Position numbers and translations under genes: made by a program
Shown here: positions 1 to 7,567 of the stretch, piece by piece
Numbering within the stretch: the stretch's first letter is position 1
Layout of the letters: the number at the start of each line of letters is the position of its first letter
Notes under the pieces: model-generated
Told to the model about the DNA's origin: nothing
What the model saw: only the letters and a program-made list of their open reading frames with translations
Databases searched by the model: none
Assembly (NCBI GenBank): GCA_050696075.1
Contig: JBOGUF010000076.1
Location: forward strand, 1-60,676
Direction of reading: 5' to 3'
DNA length: 60,676 nt
From: JBOGUF01 sp050696075
GTDB taxonomy: Bacteria; Chloroflexota; Chloroflexia; Thermomicrobiales; UBA6265

Positions 1-21
1 CCGCCTGATTTTTTCAGGCGG
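1..21. terminator. Hairpin at window edge, probable terminator stem
   Basis: CCGCCTGA and TCAGGCGG form a perfect 8-bp stem around a five-T loop. It is cut by the window edge, so the gene it would end is unseen. The U-run lies in the loop and not after the stem, so termination is only likely. Confidence 0.4.
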
Positions 22-197
22 CCCGGTTCTCCTTGGCTTTTCGCTCGCTCCGCGCCGCTGTTGCCCACGCTACCGTTTTGCCAGATCGAGGAACGCGCCG
101 TGCGTCGCAACCTCGATGGAAATCGGCATAGACGGAGGGCGCCCGGTCAGGGACCCAACGCCCTTGCGGGGGTGACATGCAGCGAAAGGATGAGGGG

Positions 198-1619
198 ATG
201 GATTACCTCGCGTGGTGGAAACGCGTCGGCGGCGTAGGTGTCGCATTCGCGCTTGTATTCGGATTGATGGCGGGCGCGCTGGCCCCGGCCGCGGTGCAGG
301 CGCAAGACGAAAGCGAGGGCGCGGCGGCGACGATCCGCTTCGTTCACGCCTCACCTGGCGCGCCGGACGTCGACGTCATCGTCGACGGCGAGCGCGTAGC
401 CGAAGCTTTGACCTTCGGCGTCGCCACCGACTACGTTACCGTGCCGGAGGGTGACCGCCAGGTGCAAATCACCCCGGCCGGCGAAAGCAGCGACGCCGCG
501 GTGCTTGACGAAGAGATCGACGTCGACGCCGGCGAGGCATACATCGTCGCCGCCGTCGGACCGCTCAACGAGATCGAAGCCCAAACCTACGAAGTCAACC
601 TCGACGCCACCGACAGCGGGCAGGCGCGCGTCCGCGTCATCCACGCCGCGCCTGACGCCGACGACGTCGACGTCGCGGTCGCTGGCGGCGATACCCTCTT
701 CGAGGGCGTCGGCTTCAAGGATGCCTCCGACTACGAGGACCTCGACGCCGGGACGCACGACCTCGAAGTCCGGCAGGACGATGAGGTGATCCTCAGCGCG
801 GCCGGCTTCCAGATCGACGCCGGCACGGTCTATGACGTCTTCGCCATCGGCCAGGTAAGCGACGACAGCCTACAGCTCCTGCCGCTGGCGACCTCCGTTT
901 CGCCGCCCTGTTCGGCGCTGCTCGACGTCGGCACGCCGGAAGATGCCTGCGTCCGCATCGTCCACGCCTCGCCGGATGCGCCCGAGGTCGATGTCTACGT
1001 CAGTGAAACCCCGGTCGTCGAGGCGATCGCCTTCGGCGACGCCACCGCGTTCGTCGCGCTCCCGGCCGACGACGACCGAGGGATCGCGGTGACCACCGCC
1101 GGCATGTCCCTCGACGATACGGTCGCTGACGCGGAGACCGACTTCGAAGCCGGGCAGGCGTACCAGATTCTCGTGGTCGGCATGGTGGACGACGTTAGCC
1201 TGCTGATCAGTGAGATCGACCTCTCACCACTGCCCGCCGCGCAGGCACGCCTGCGCGTCATCCACGCCGCGCCGGAAACGGACGGCGTCGATGTGACGGT
1301 GGTCGATGGTCCGACCCTCTTCGAGGGTCTCGACTTCGAGGACACCACCGACTACACCACCCTCGACGCCGGCGCCTACGATCTGGCCGTGATGCGGGAC
1401 GACGAGGTCGCGGTCCGCGCCGACGACGTCGCCATCGAGGCCGGTTACGCCTACGATGCCATCGCCATCGGCCAGGCGGAGGACAACAGCCTCACCCTCC
1501 TCCTCCTGGAAGCGAACGCCACCCAGCGCGAAGGCGACGTGGCCTCGCCGGTCGCCGGCACTCCCGCGCCGATTGCCAGCCCGGCAACGGTCGAAGTGGT
1601 CGGCACGCCCGCGCCGTAG
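198..1619 (+). CDS. Secreted DUF4397-repeat protein
   Basis: A signal peptide (KRVG followed by a hydrophobic run to an AQA-like cleavage site, about residues 8-36) leads into four DUF4397-type repeats. Each starts with an [AR]hRhhHA[SA]P motif ('IRFVHASPGAPDVDV', 'VRVIHAAPDADDVDV', 'VRIVHASPDAPEVDV', 'LRVIHAAPETDGVDV'). Repeats 1 and 3 resemble each other, as do 2 and 4, so a two-domain unit was duplicated. The tail is Pro/Ala-rich. DUF4397 domains are extracellular beta-sandwiches of unknown role, so an envelope or adhesive role is inference. I prefer ATG 198 over ATG 177 because AAAGGA lies 7 nt upstream of 198. A terminator follows. Confidence 0.9.
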   Translation: MDYLAWWKRVGGVGVAFALVFGLMAGALAPAAVQAQDESEGAAATIRFVHASPGAPDVDVIVDGERVAEALTFGVATDYVTVPEGDRQVQITPAGESSDAAVLDEEIDVDAGEAYIVAAVGPLNEIEAQTYEVNLDATDSGQARVRVIHAAPDADDVDVAVAGGDTLFEGVGFKDASDYEDLDAGTHDLEVRQDDEVILSAAGFQIDAGTVYDVFAIGQVSDDSLQLLPLATSVSPPCSALLDVGTPEDACVRIVHASPDAPEVDVYVSETPVVEAIAFGDATAFVALPADDDRGIAVTTAGMSLDDTVADAETDFEAGQAYQILVVGMVDDVSLLISEIDLSPLPAAQARLRVIHAAPETDGVDVTVVDGPTLFEGLDFEDTTDYTTLDAGAYDLAVMRDDEVAVRADDVAIEAGYAYDAIAIGQAEDNSLTLLLLEANATQREGDVASPVAGTPAPIASPATVEVVGTPAP

Positions 1620-1652
1620 ACGAGCCGTCAGCCGTCAGCTAGCCGAAACGAA

Positions 1653-1691
1653 CGGTCCCGCCTGTATTGGCGGGGCCGCTCTCGTTTTCTC
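1653..1691 (+). terminator. Intrinsic terminator after DUF4397 gene
   Basis: CGGTCCCGCC pairs with GGCGGGGCCG (one G-U pair) around TGTATT. The stem is followed by CTCTCGTTTTCT. It lies 33 bp after the DUF4397 stop codon. Confidence 0.65.
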
Positions 1692-1815
1692 CGCGCGGGG
1701 CTCAAGCCGCCGCGCTGACCGAACGAACCCGGCTGAAGCCGGCTGAAGCGCATGCCGCTCGTTTAGCCCCCTTGAGGGGGGTCGTTGGGTCAGCCCGCGG
1801 TCTTTAGCCGTGGGC
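1689..1815 (+). repeat. REP-like multi-hairpin element, copy A
   Basis: This stretch holds consecutive hairpins with GAA/TTC-type loops (GGCTGAAGCC, AGCCCCCTTGAGGGGG, and others). It is homologous along its length to the reverse complement of 6335-6462, including 'GACCGCGGGCTGACC'-type and 'GCGCGGGGCT'-type ends. It occupies most of the 330-bp gap before the esterase gene, where I see no other gene. Confidence 0.65.
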
Positions 1816-1949
1816 GACGATGGCACGCCCCTCGCCTGGGTCACACCCGCCGCTCACTGTTCGCCTTCCGTCTTCCGCCCCACTTGGCGATACTGCCGCC
1901 CGCGAAACCGGCACGCCCCGCGGGCGTCAATTCGACGGGAGTGGGCTAC

Positions 1950-2918
1950 ATGGCGCGGTTCGACCTACCGCTGGAGGTCCTCGAAAACTATTGCCCGGAC
2001 CGAACCGAACCGGACGACTTCGATGCCTTCTGGCAGCGCACGCTGGCCGAGGCCCGGCAATTCCCGCTCGGACCGGTTTTCGCCGAGGTCGACACCGGTC
2101 TGAATCTAATCGAAACCTACGACGTCACCTTCAACGGCTGGGGCGGGCACCCCATCAAAGGCTGGCTGCAACTGCCGCGCGCGCGTTCAGGCCCGCTCCT
2201 CTGCGTGGTCGAGTACATCGGCTACACCGGTGGCCGCGGTTTCCCCGCCGACTGGCTGGTTTGGGCCTGCGCCGGCTACGCCCACTTCGTGATGGACACC
2301 CGCGGCCAGGGCAGCGGCGTTATCCACGGCGACACGCCCGACCTCGGGTCCAGCGGCGCCAACCCGCACGTCGCCGGCTTCATGACCCAGGGCATCCTCG
2401 ACCCGGATCACTACTTCTACCGCCGCGTCTTCACCGACGCCGTCCGCGCCGTCGAGGCGGCCCGCGCCCATCCCGCGGTCGATGGCCGTATCGCTGTCAG
2501 CGGCGGCAGCCAGGGTGGCGGCATCGCCATTGCCGCGGCCGGTCTCGCCCCCGATGTCGAGATCGCCATGCCCGACGTCCCCTTCCTCTGCCACGTCCGC
2601 CGCGCCACCGAGATCACCGACGCCGACCCCTACAATGAGATCGTCCGCTACTGCAAAAGTCACCGCGACCAGGCCGAACGGGTCTTCGCCACCCTCGACT
2701 ACTTCGACGGCGTCAACCTCGCCGCTCGCGCCTCGGCCCGCGCCATCTTCTCCGTCGCCCTCATGGACCCCATCTGCCCATCCTCCACCGTCTACGCCGC
2801 CTACAACCACTACCACGGCCCCAAACAGATCCGCGTCTGGCCCTACAACACCCACGAAGGCGGCGGCCCCTTCCAACGGCAGGAGAAGGTCAAGTTCCTG
2901 AAGGCTATCTGGGAATAA
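1950..2918 (+). CDS. Acetylxylan esterase / cephalosporin-C deacetylase-like hydrolase
   Basis: An alpha/beta hydrolase of the AXE1 family (322 aa, the usual length). The nucleophile Ser187 sits in SGGSQGG, the acid Asp273 in LMDPICP and the base His302 in NTHEGG. The oxyanion-side VEYIGYTGGRG and MDTRGQGSG motifs of the family are also present. The expected reaction is removal of acetyl groups from xylose oligomers or similar esters, in the cytoplasm because no signal peptide is seen. I chose ATG 1950 because GGGAGTGGG precedes it and the family N-terminus starts there. An in-frame start at 1785 would translate repeat DNA. Confidence 0.9.
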   Translation: MARFDLPLEVLENYCPDRTEPDDFDAFWQRTLAEARQFPLGPVFAEVDTGLNLIETYDVTFNGWGGHPIKGWLQLPRARSGPLLCVVEYIGYTGGRGFPADWLVWACAGYAHFVMDTRGQGSGVIHGDTPDLGSSGANPHVAGFMTQGILDPDHYFYRRVFTDAVRAVEAARAHPAVDGRIAVSGGSQGGGIAIAAAGLAPDVEIAMPDVPFLCHVRRATEITDADPYNEIVRYCKSHRDQAERVFATLDYFDGVNLAARASARAIFSVALMDPICPSSTVYAAYNHYHGPKQIRVWPYNTHEGGGPFQRQEKVKFLKAIWE

Positions 2919-2944
2919 CCGGAGCGGCGCGAGCATCGGCGCCC

Positions 2945-3001
2945 GCCCTGGACTGAAGTCCGGGCTCAGTGACGGAAGTCGGCTCAAAGCCGACTGACAT
3001 C
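2945..3001 (+). repeat. Left 57-bp inverted repeat of the RAYT element
   Basis: It is an exact reverse complement of 3474-3530. It contains the hairpins GGACT-GA-AGTCC and AGTCGGCT-CAA-AGCCGACT. The second is placed next to the transposase side, as expected of a REP recognised by a RAYT. Confidence 0.9.
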
Positions 3002-3017
3002 GAACGGTGTCTGCCGA

Positions 3018-3448
3018 TCATGTGGGCGACGATTCGTGTTCGGCGACGCGTTCGAGACCGGGCCAGAGGTCACGAGCAGCGTAGCGCACGGGTTGGTTTT
3101 CTACGTAGTCGACGACGGTTGGGAGTATCTGCTCGCCGAAAGAGTGGACGCCGTATTCACCCTGCCAGGCGAAGGTTTGCATGTCGCGCCGGTCGATGCA
3201 CTCATTGACGGCGTGGGTTGCCGCGCCTTTCATCCGCTTGACCAGTTCGGCAGTGACACTTTCGGCGGCGCGGTGACGACCAAGTGAACGTGGTCTGGCA
3301 TCATCCCTACCACGTGCGGAATACCATCCATATCCTCGAACGTCAGCATCAGCGACCAGCGAATAACCGCCGCTTCCTCCGTCCCAATCAGCGGCTCGCG
3401 CTCCCGGGTCGCCCACATCACATGACAGAAGAGCCGCCAGTACGGCAT
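3018..3448 (-). pseudogene. IS200-like (Y1_Tnp) transposase, frameshifted
   Basis: Reading from 3448 downward, residues 1-63 are in one frame and about 80 more are in another, giving a total near 143 aa, the normal family size. The HUH metal motif is H53-V-H55 in MPDHVHLVV. The catalytic tyrosine is in TVVDYVENQPVRY, about residue 115. The frames meet at an A-run (TTT on the plus strand at 3260-3262), and adding one A restores PPK-SVTAELVKRMKG. The break is therefore a single-base loss or a sequencing error. It lies between perfect inverted repeats, so it is a REP-associated tyrosine transposase candidate. Confidence 0.85.
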
Positions 3449-3473
3449 GGCTCCGATCCCTCCATCAAGGTTT

Positions 3474-3530
3474 GATGTCAGTCGGCTTTGAGCCGACTTC
3501 CGTCACTGAGCCCGGACTTCAGTCCAGGGC
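3474..3530 (-). repeat. Right 57-bp inverted repeat of the RAYT element
   Basis: Exact inverted copy of 2945-3001 with the same two hairpins. No difference in 57 bp despite the decayed transposase suggests recent movement or conversion. Confidence 0.9.
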
Positions 3531-3580
3531 CGGCGTCGATGTCCACGCTGGCCCGAGGACGCCATGAACTCCCCGCGGGA

Positions 3581-4405
3581 CTACCGCAACAACCGGGCAA
3601 TGTCGTCCGCGAACCGGACCTCCGAGTCGTCTTCCGGCTGGTAGTCGATCACCTTGCGCGCGTTCGTGACGCTCCAAAACGTGCGCGCATTGTTTGAGAC
3701 GCCGTAAAAGATGTGGAACGGGATGCCGAACGCATCCTCGATATCCGGCGTGTCCACCGATTTGCAGAACAACTGCTGCAAATCGCGCTCGCTGACGTAC
3801 CCGGCGAGATCACGGATATAGCGTTCCCGTGGCTGTCCCTCGAAGTCACGGGCATCGATCTCGCGCGGGGCGACGATCCGGATCTGAATGACCTCGAGCT
3901 TGCGGCCCAACGTCCCACACGCGTACAGAAAGCCGAGCGATTCATACGCCGCCTTCGCCCAGCCGTAGAAGCTGTCCGGGCGGGGATAGTCCTCCGGCGT
4001 CACCCGATCGCGGAGACCCGCGTAGTACGGTTGCTCATACCACTTCGCCGCCTGGTTGGTGCTGGCGGCCACGACCCGCGCGACCCCCGTGGCGAGGGCC
4101 AGGTCGTACACCCGCTGCATCAGGTCGACGTTGCTCCGCTCGTCGTCATAGACGGCCTCCGGCCGGGGACGGATATAGGCGGTGTGAATCACCGTATCGA
4201 CGCCCTGAAACAGGCGCTCCAGACTCGTACGCTCCGCGTGCAGCACATCGACGATCTCGACGTCGGGAATCCGCGCCCCGTCCCTGGTTCGATCCCGGAC
4301 GTCGATCAGCCGGAGGTCGTAGCGATCCCGCAGCGCTGGGAGCAACTGCCCGGCGATGTACCCCGTCGCCCCCGTCAGCAGCACCCGCTTTCGTTGCGCC
4401 TCCAT
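3581..4405 (-). CDS. NAD-dependent epimerase/dehydratase (extended SDR)
   Basis: The N-terminal Rossmann motif TGATGYIAG and the SDR pair YGWAK (after an S-T-N active-site stretch) identify an extended short-chain dehydrogenase of about 274 aa. The short sheet after the glycine motif (LRLIDVRDR) and the ASTN segment resemble uronate dehydrogenase-like members, which oxidise hexuronates, but substrate cannot be fixed from sequence. I chose the start at MEAQRKRV. The in-frame ATG 42 bp upstream gives an unconserved leader. It is monocistronic and divergent from the toxin module at 4.6 kb. Confidence 0.85.
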   Translation of the reverse strand: MEAQRKRVLLTGATGYIAGQLLPALRDRYDLRLIDVRDRTRDGARIPDVEIVDVLHAERTSLERLFQGVDTVIHTAYIRPRPEAVYDDERSNVDLMQRVYDLALATGVARVVAASTNQAAKWYEQPYYAGLRDRVTPEDYPRPDSFYGWAKAAYESLGFLYACGTLGRKLEVIQIRIVAPREIDARDFEGQPRERYIRDLAGYVSERDLQQLFCKSVDTPDIEDAFGIPFHIFYGVSNNARTFWSVTNARKVIDYQPEDDSEVRFADDIARLLR

Positions 4406-4625
4406 CCGCCTTTCTCCGTTTCTGGTGGCATGCCGTTGCACCGGCACGGTCCGTATCGTGCGAAGTCGCTTGCTTCGCCTGGATCATACCAGCGCGAATC
4501 TGGCTGAGGTGGTTGGTCATCCGATGACATCGTCCGCCCATCGCGACGTGAAGGTACGATGCCTCAAGTCGATGTGGGAGGAGTTCCGGATTCACTCGAA
4601 GAGCGCTCACCGAGGAGCAAGACAC

Positions 4626-4844
4626 GTGTCAGAGTCCGCCGCAACGAAGCAAACGGAAACAATGACCGCTGACGAAGCGCTGACGAGCCTGCGCCACCCG
4701 CGGGCCGAGTTTGCAGAAGCGACCAAGGACCTCACGGACGAGGAGCGCGAAGCCCTCATCGATCGCTGGGCGGACGATGTTCGGTCAGGACTCGCCGAGC
4801 GCGTGCGGAAGAGCCGCGAGAAGAGCGACCATATTCGCTGTTAG
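4626..4844 (+). CDS. Small antitoxin-like protein upstream of a PIN gene
   Basis: A 72-aa, charged, helical protein starting at GTG 4626 with AGGAG 8 nt upstream. Its stop codon directly abuts the ATG of the PIN-domain gene (0-bp gap), the usual antitoxin-toxin layout. The middle (LRHPRAEFAEATKDLTDEEREALIDRW, split here only for description) has no DNA-binding fold that I recognise. The antitoxin role is inferred from position and size. Confidence 0.6.
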   Translation: MSESAATKQTETMTADEALTSLRHPRAEFAEATKDLTDEEREALIDRWADDVRSGLAERVRKSREKSDHIRC

Positions 4845-5210
4845 ATGCGTGTCCTGCTCGATGCCAACATCCTTTTGCGCGCCCTATTGCCGTCCACCAA
4901 CCCCGCGCGAGCCGTCGCCCTGATTCTTGAAGCCGGCCATGCCAGCCGATTCAGGCTACTCGTGACGCCTGAACTACTCGCGGAGGTCACCGACAAGGCC
5001 GAGTCGAAGCCCTCCCTCACGGTCAGGATCGGGCGTGAACACGCCCAGTTCAGAATTGACGCCGATACCTTGATCGAATCCATTTACATTGGTCCCGGCC
5101 GATCGGGGGGGTTCGTAAGACTGGTAAAGGAGACGTTAGAGCGATGCGGGTTGCCAAACAAACCGGTCCAGCGCTCCGGCATGGACGGCAAGCCATTGTA
5201 CTTGCCTTGA
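4845..5210 (+). pseudogene. PIN-domain toxin, C-terminally truncated
   Basis: The N-terminal half is a clear PIN fold: MRVLLDANILLRALLPS with the first catalytic Asp, then VTPELLAEV with the conserved Glu. After about residue 80 the similarity ends. The expected [RN]DPDD and TGD acidic motifs are absent, replaced by an unrelated tail (GPGRSGGFVRLVKE onward). With two of four metal ligands missing, RNase activity is unlikely. It may be a remnant joined to foreign sequence at about 5090. Confidence 0.7.
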
Positions 5211-5311
5211 CAGAGCACAGGTACAGACATTGTGCATAATGTGCCCCAACCACCGCCGGTGCCTCGGCGCGACGACGCGCGGCTGCCAAACGTGATACGG
5301 GAGGAAAACCA

Positions 5312-6283
5312 GTGGCCTACCTGACCACCGCGCAGCGAACCCAGTTCGAGGAGGAGGGGTACGTCGTCGTCGAAGATCTCTTCGACCCCGAGCGAGTCCT
5401 CGATCCGGTCATCGCCGAGTACGAAGGCGTCCTCGACCGGCTGGCCGACGAACTCTACGCCGCCGGCACGATCGCCTCCACCTACAACGACCTGCCCTTC
5501 TCCGACCGCCTCTGCCAGATCTACGCCGAGAGCGGCAAGGTCCACGCCCAATACTTCGACTTCTCGCTGCCCCAGCATGGCGTCACCCACGACACGCCCT
5601 TCTGGACCGGACCCGCCGTCTTCAACGTGCTTCGGCATGATGGTCTCCTCGATGCCGTCGAGTCGCTGATCGGCCCGGAGATCTACTCCAATCCTGTCCA
5701 GCACGTCCGCCTCAAACCGCCCGAACACCTCACCCCGAAAGACCCGAAGACCGGCCAGATCCAGCTCGGCGCCACTCCCTGGCACCAGGACAACGGCGTC
5801 GTTACCGAAGACGCCGACGAGACCGAGATTATCACCGTCTGGTTCCCCCTCATCGACGCCACCGAGGAGATGGGCTGCCTCGTCGTCGTGCCCCGCGGCC
5901 ATCGTCAGGGGTTGTTGACCCATTGCCCAAGTGGCGCGGGCTTGCACATCCCCGACGAGCTCTTCGATCCGAACCAGGGAGTGCCCCTGCCGATGCGCCG
6001 CGGCTCGGCCCTCTTCATGACCCGGCGCACCCTCCACTCCTCGCTGTCCAACAACAGCAACCAGGTTCGTTGGAGCTTCGACCTGCGCTACAACCCACTC
6101 GGCCAACCGACCGGCCGCGGCGCCTTCCCCGGCTTCGTCGCCCGCAGCAAGGCGCAGCCGGATTCGGAGTTACGAGATGCCGGTAGTTGGACCGAGCTGT
6201 GGCGCGAGGCGCGGCGGGCCCTGGCCGAAGGCGATACGCCCAAGTTCAACCGCTGGGACGCGACCGCGCCGGTCTGTGCATAG
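5312..6283 (+). CDS. Phytanoyl-CoA dioxygenase (PhyH) family oxygenase
   Basis: A 323-aa Fe(II)/2-oxoglutarate dioxygenase. The iron triad is His158 and Asp160 in WHQD plus His242 in TLHSSL, and Arg253 in QVRWSFD is the likely 2-oxoglutarate anchor. The start is GTG 5312 with GGAGG 7 nt upstream. PhyH members hydroxylate acyl-CoAs or small molecules such as ectoine and secondary metabolites. The substrate is unknown here. It stands alone, followed by a REP-like element. Confidence 0.9.
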   Translation: MAYLTTAQRTQFEEEGYVVVEDLFDPERVLDPVIAEYEGVLDRLADELYAAGTIASTYNDLPFSDRLCQIYAESGKVHAQYFDFSLPQHGVTHDTPFWTGPAVFNVLRHDGLLDAVESLIGPEIYSNPVQHVRLKPPEHLTPKDPKTGQIQLGATPWHQDNGVVTEDADETEIITVWFPLIDATEEMGCLVVVPRGHRQGLLTHCPSGAGLHIPDELFDPNQGVPLPMRRGSALFMTRRTLHSSLSNNSNQVRWSFDLRYNPLGQPTGRGAFPGFVARSKAQPDSELRDAGSWTELWREARRALAEGDTPKFNRWDATAPVCA

Positions 6284-6334
6284 GTACGCCGTACGGGGGT
6301 GGCGATTCCCCTGATGACCGCCGTCGCCGTCCCC

Positions 6335-6462
6335 GCCCGCGGCTGAAGACCGTGGGCTGACCACCTTAAGCCCCCTGAAGGAGGCTGAAGCGGCGACCCT
6401 CGTCCAGCCGGTCTTCAGCCGGCTTATCGGGGTCAGCGCGGGGTCTTTCAGCCCCGCGCGCC
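6335..6462 (-). repeat. REP-like multi-hairpin element, copy B
   Basis: Inverted relative to copy A at 1689-1815 and homologous over about 125 bp. Hairpins include GCCGGTCTTCAGCCGGC-like and GCGGGGTCTTTCAGCCCCGC stems. It fills the gap between the PhyH gene and the YciI gene. Confidence 0.65.
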
Positions 6463-6499
6463 GTGGACCGCGACGTAACCAGGAGCAGAGGAGCCGACG

Positions 6500-6805
6500 A
6501 TGAACCACTACGCGCTCGTCTACGAAGTGATCGACGACTACGTCGCCCGCCGGGCCGCGTACCGCGAGCAACACCTGGGGCTCGTCCAGAAAGCGCACCG
6601 ACGCGGCGAACTGCTGCTGGCCGGCGCCTTGGGCGATCCAGTGGACGGGGCACTGCTCGTCTTCCGCGCCGCCGATCGGTCGGTCGCCGAAGACTTCGCC
6701 CGCCACGACCCATACGTCACCAACGGCCTCGTCACCCGTTGGGAAGTCCGGCCCTGGGCGGTCGTCGCCGGCCACGAGCCGGCCGCACCGGGAACCGTCG
6801 CGTGA
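6500..6805 (+). CDS. YciI-like (YCII-related) protein
   Basis: A 101-aa dimeric alpha/beta-barrel-type protein. It has the family pattern MNHYALVYE at the start, then R-x-x-Y-R-x-x-H near residue 20, and GALGDPVDGALLVF followed by an FARHDPYVTNGLV stretch as in YciI. The His-Asp pair in FARHDPY is the proposed catalytic pair of the family, whose reaction is mostly unknown. GGAGC/GAGGAG precedes the ATG. Its stop overlaps the next start in GTGA, so both are co-translated. Confidence 0.85.
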   Translation: MNHYALVYEVIDDYVARRAAYREQHLGLVQKAHRRGELLLAGALGDPVDGALLVFRAADRSVAEDFARHDPYVTNGLVTRWEVRPWAVVAGHEPAAPGTVA

Positions 6806-7113
6806 TCGCTCGCGTCTGGGCGGCCCGCGCCACGCCGGACCACGCGCCTGCCTACGCCGAGCACCTGCGCGACCACGTCCTGCCGACGCTTCGCGGGCTG
6901 GATGGCTATCGGGGTGCGAAGCTCCTGCAACGGTCCGACGGCGACGACGTCGAGATCGTCGTCGTGACCTATTGGCGCTCGCTCGACGCGGTTCGCGGCT
7001 TTGCCGGAGACGCTATCGACGCCGCGGTTGTCGCCGACGAAGCCGCCGCGCTGCTGACCGACTTCGATGCCCGCGTGCAGCACTTCGAGGTCGTGGCGAC
7101 GGACGAACCGTAG
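6802..7113 (+). CDS. Antibiotic biosynthesis monooxygenase (ABM)-like protein
   Basis: A 103-aa ferredoxin-like fold protein starting at GTG 6802, overlapping the YciI stop by 4 bp. It reads VIARVWAARATPDHAPAYAEHL, then GYRGAKLLQR and EIVVVTYWRSLDAVRGFAG, the typical ABM/dimeric alpha-beta barrel pattern with a conserved W in TYW. Partners in this fold are small heme-degrading or quinol mono-oxygenases. No specific substrate can be named. It forms a two-gene unit with the YciI gene. Confidence 0.8.
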   Translation: MIARVWAARATPDHAPAYAEHLRDHVLPTLRGLDGYRGAKLLQRSDGDDVEIVVVTYWRSLDAVRGFAGDAIDAAVVADEAAALLTDFDARVQHFEVVATDEP

Positions 7114-7125
7114 GACGTGAGGGGT

Positions 7126-7542
7126 CTACCGAGGCTGAGGCGGGAGGTCCGCGGGGTCGGCGTAGACGACGACCCGGCCGTCCTCAACCAGGACCGGATA
7201 GGTCTTGACGCGGGCGCGGGAATCGACGAGGCAACGGCCGGTTGCGATCTCGAATTCCCAGAGATGCCACGGGCAGCGGATGATTTCGCCCTCGCGGACC
7301 ACTTCGAGGTGTGCGTTATCGACGGTGGGTGGCGCGTCGGCAACGACGCGACCGCTCACCCGCCCGGTGCAGAGCGGCCCCGACTTGTGCGGGCACAGAT
7401 TGCGTAGCGCGTGGTACGTGCCGTTGACGTTGAACACGCCGATCCCGGCTCGACCGCGAAACGGCACGATGATCCTGCGTGTACCGGGGGGGAACTCCTC
7501 GGCGGGTCCGACGACGACCCGCCGCGTGCCAAGAGAGGACAT
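7126..7542 (-). CDS. Rieske [2Fe-2S] ferredoxin-like protein
   Basis: A 138-aa soluble Rieske domain. The cluster ligands are C50-x-H52 in NLCPHKSGPLC and C90-x-x-H93 in CPWHLWEFE. It is the size of Rieske ferredoxins or of the isolated domain of ring-hydroxylating oxygenases. It lies 25 bp downstream of the amidohydrolase gene on the same strand, so it probably delivers electrons in the same catabolic route. Confidence 0.9.
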   Translation of the reverse strand: MSSLGTRRVVVGPAEEFPPGTRRIIVPFRGRAGIGVFNVNGTYHALRNLCPHKSGPLCTGRVSGRVVADAPPTVDNAHLEVVREGEIIRCPWHLWEFEIATGRCLVDSRARVKTYPVLVEDGRVVVYADPADLPPQPR

Positions 7543-7567
7543 CGAACGCCGCTGCCTGACTAGCTGC

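Larger units (their letters stand above)
2932..3543. mobile_element. IS200-like/RAYT element bounded by long inverted repeats
   Basis: A unit of about 0.6 kb has a perfect 57-bp inverted repeat at its ends (2945-3001 and 3474-3530), with weaker similarity for about 13 bp further out. It contains one transposase gene of the Y1 (HUH) type, split by a frameshift. Single-strand transposases of this class recognise hairpins at element ends, and each end repeat here holds two hairpins. Confidence 0.75.

Noticed and set aside
2187..2987. Long minus-strand open frame (266 codons) across the esterase gene
   Set aside because: It is antisense to a well-supported AXE1 gene and reads as Asp/Gly/Val-rich composition of the opposite strand, without any family motif.
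3250..3265. Programmed -1 frameshift in the IS200-like transposase
   Set aside because: The site CCG-CCG-AAA-GTG is not a good slippery heptamer, and one added A restores the consensus peptide, so base loss is simpler.
5205..5235. TTGACA followed by CATAAT as a promoter for the PhyH gene
   Set aside because: The best -10-like hexamer is 22 bp from TTGACA, outside the usual spacing.
5084..6106. Minus-strand frame of 340 codons across the PhyH gene
   Set aside because: Antisense to a gene with a complete iron triad; no start site or motif.
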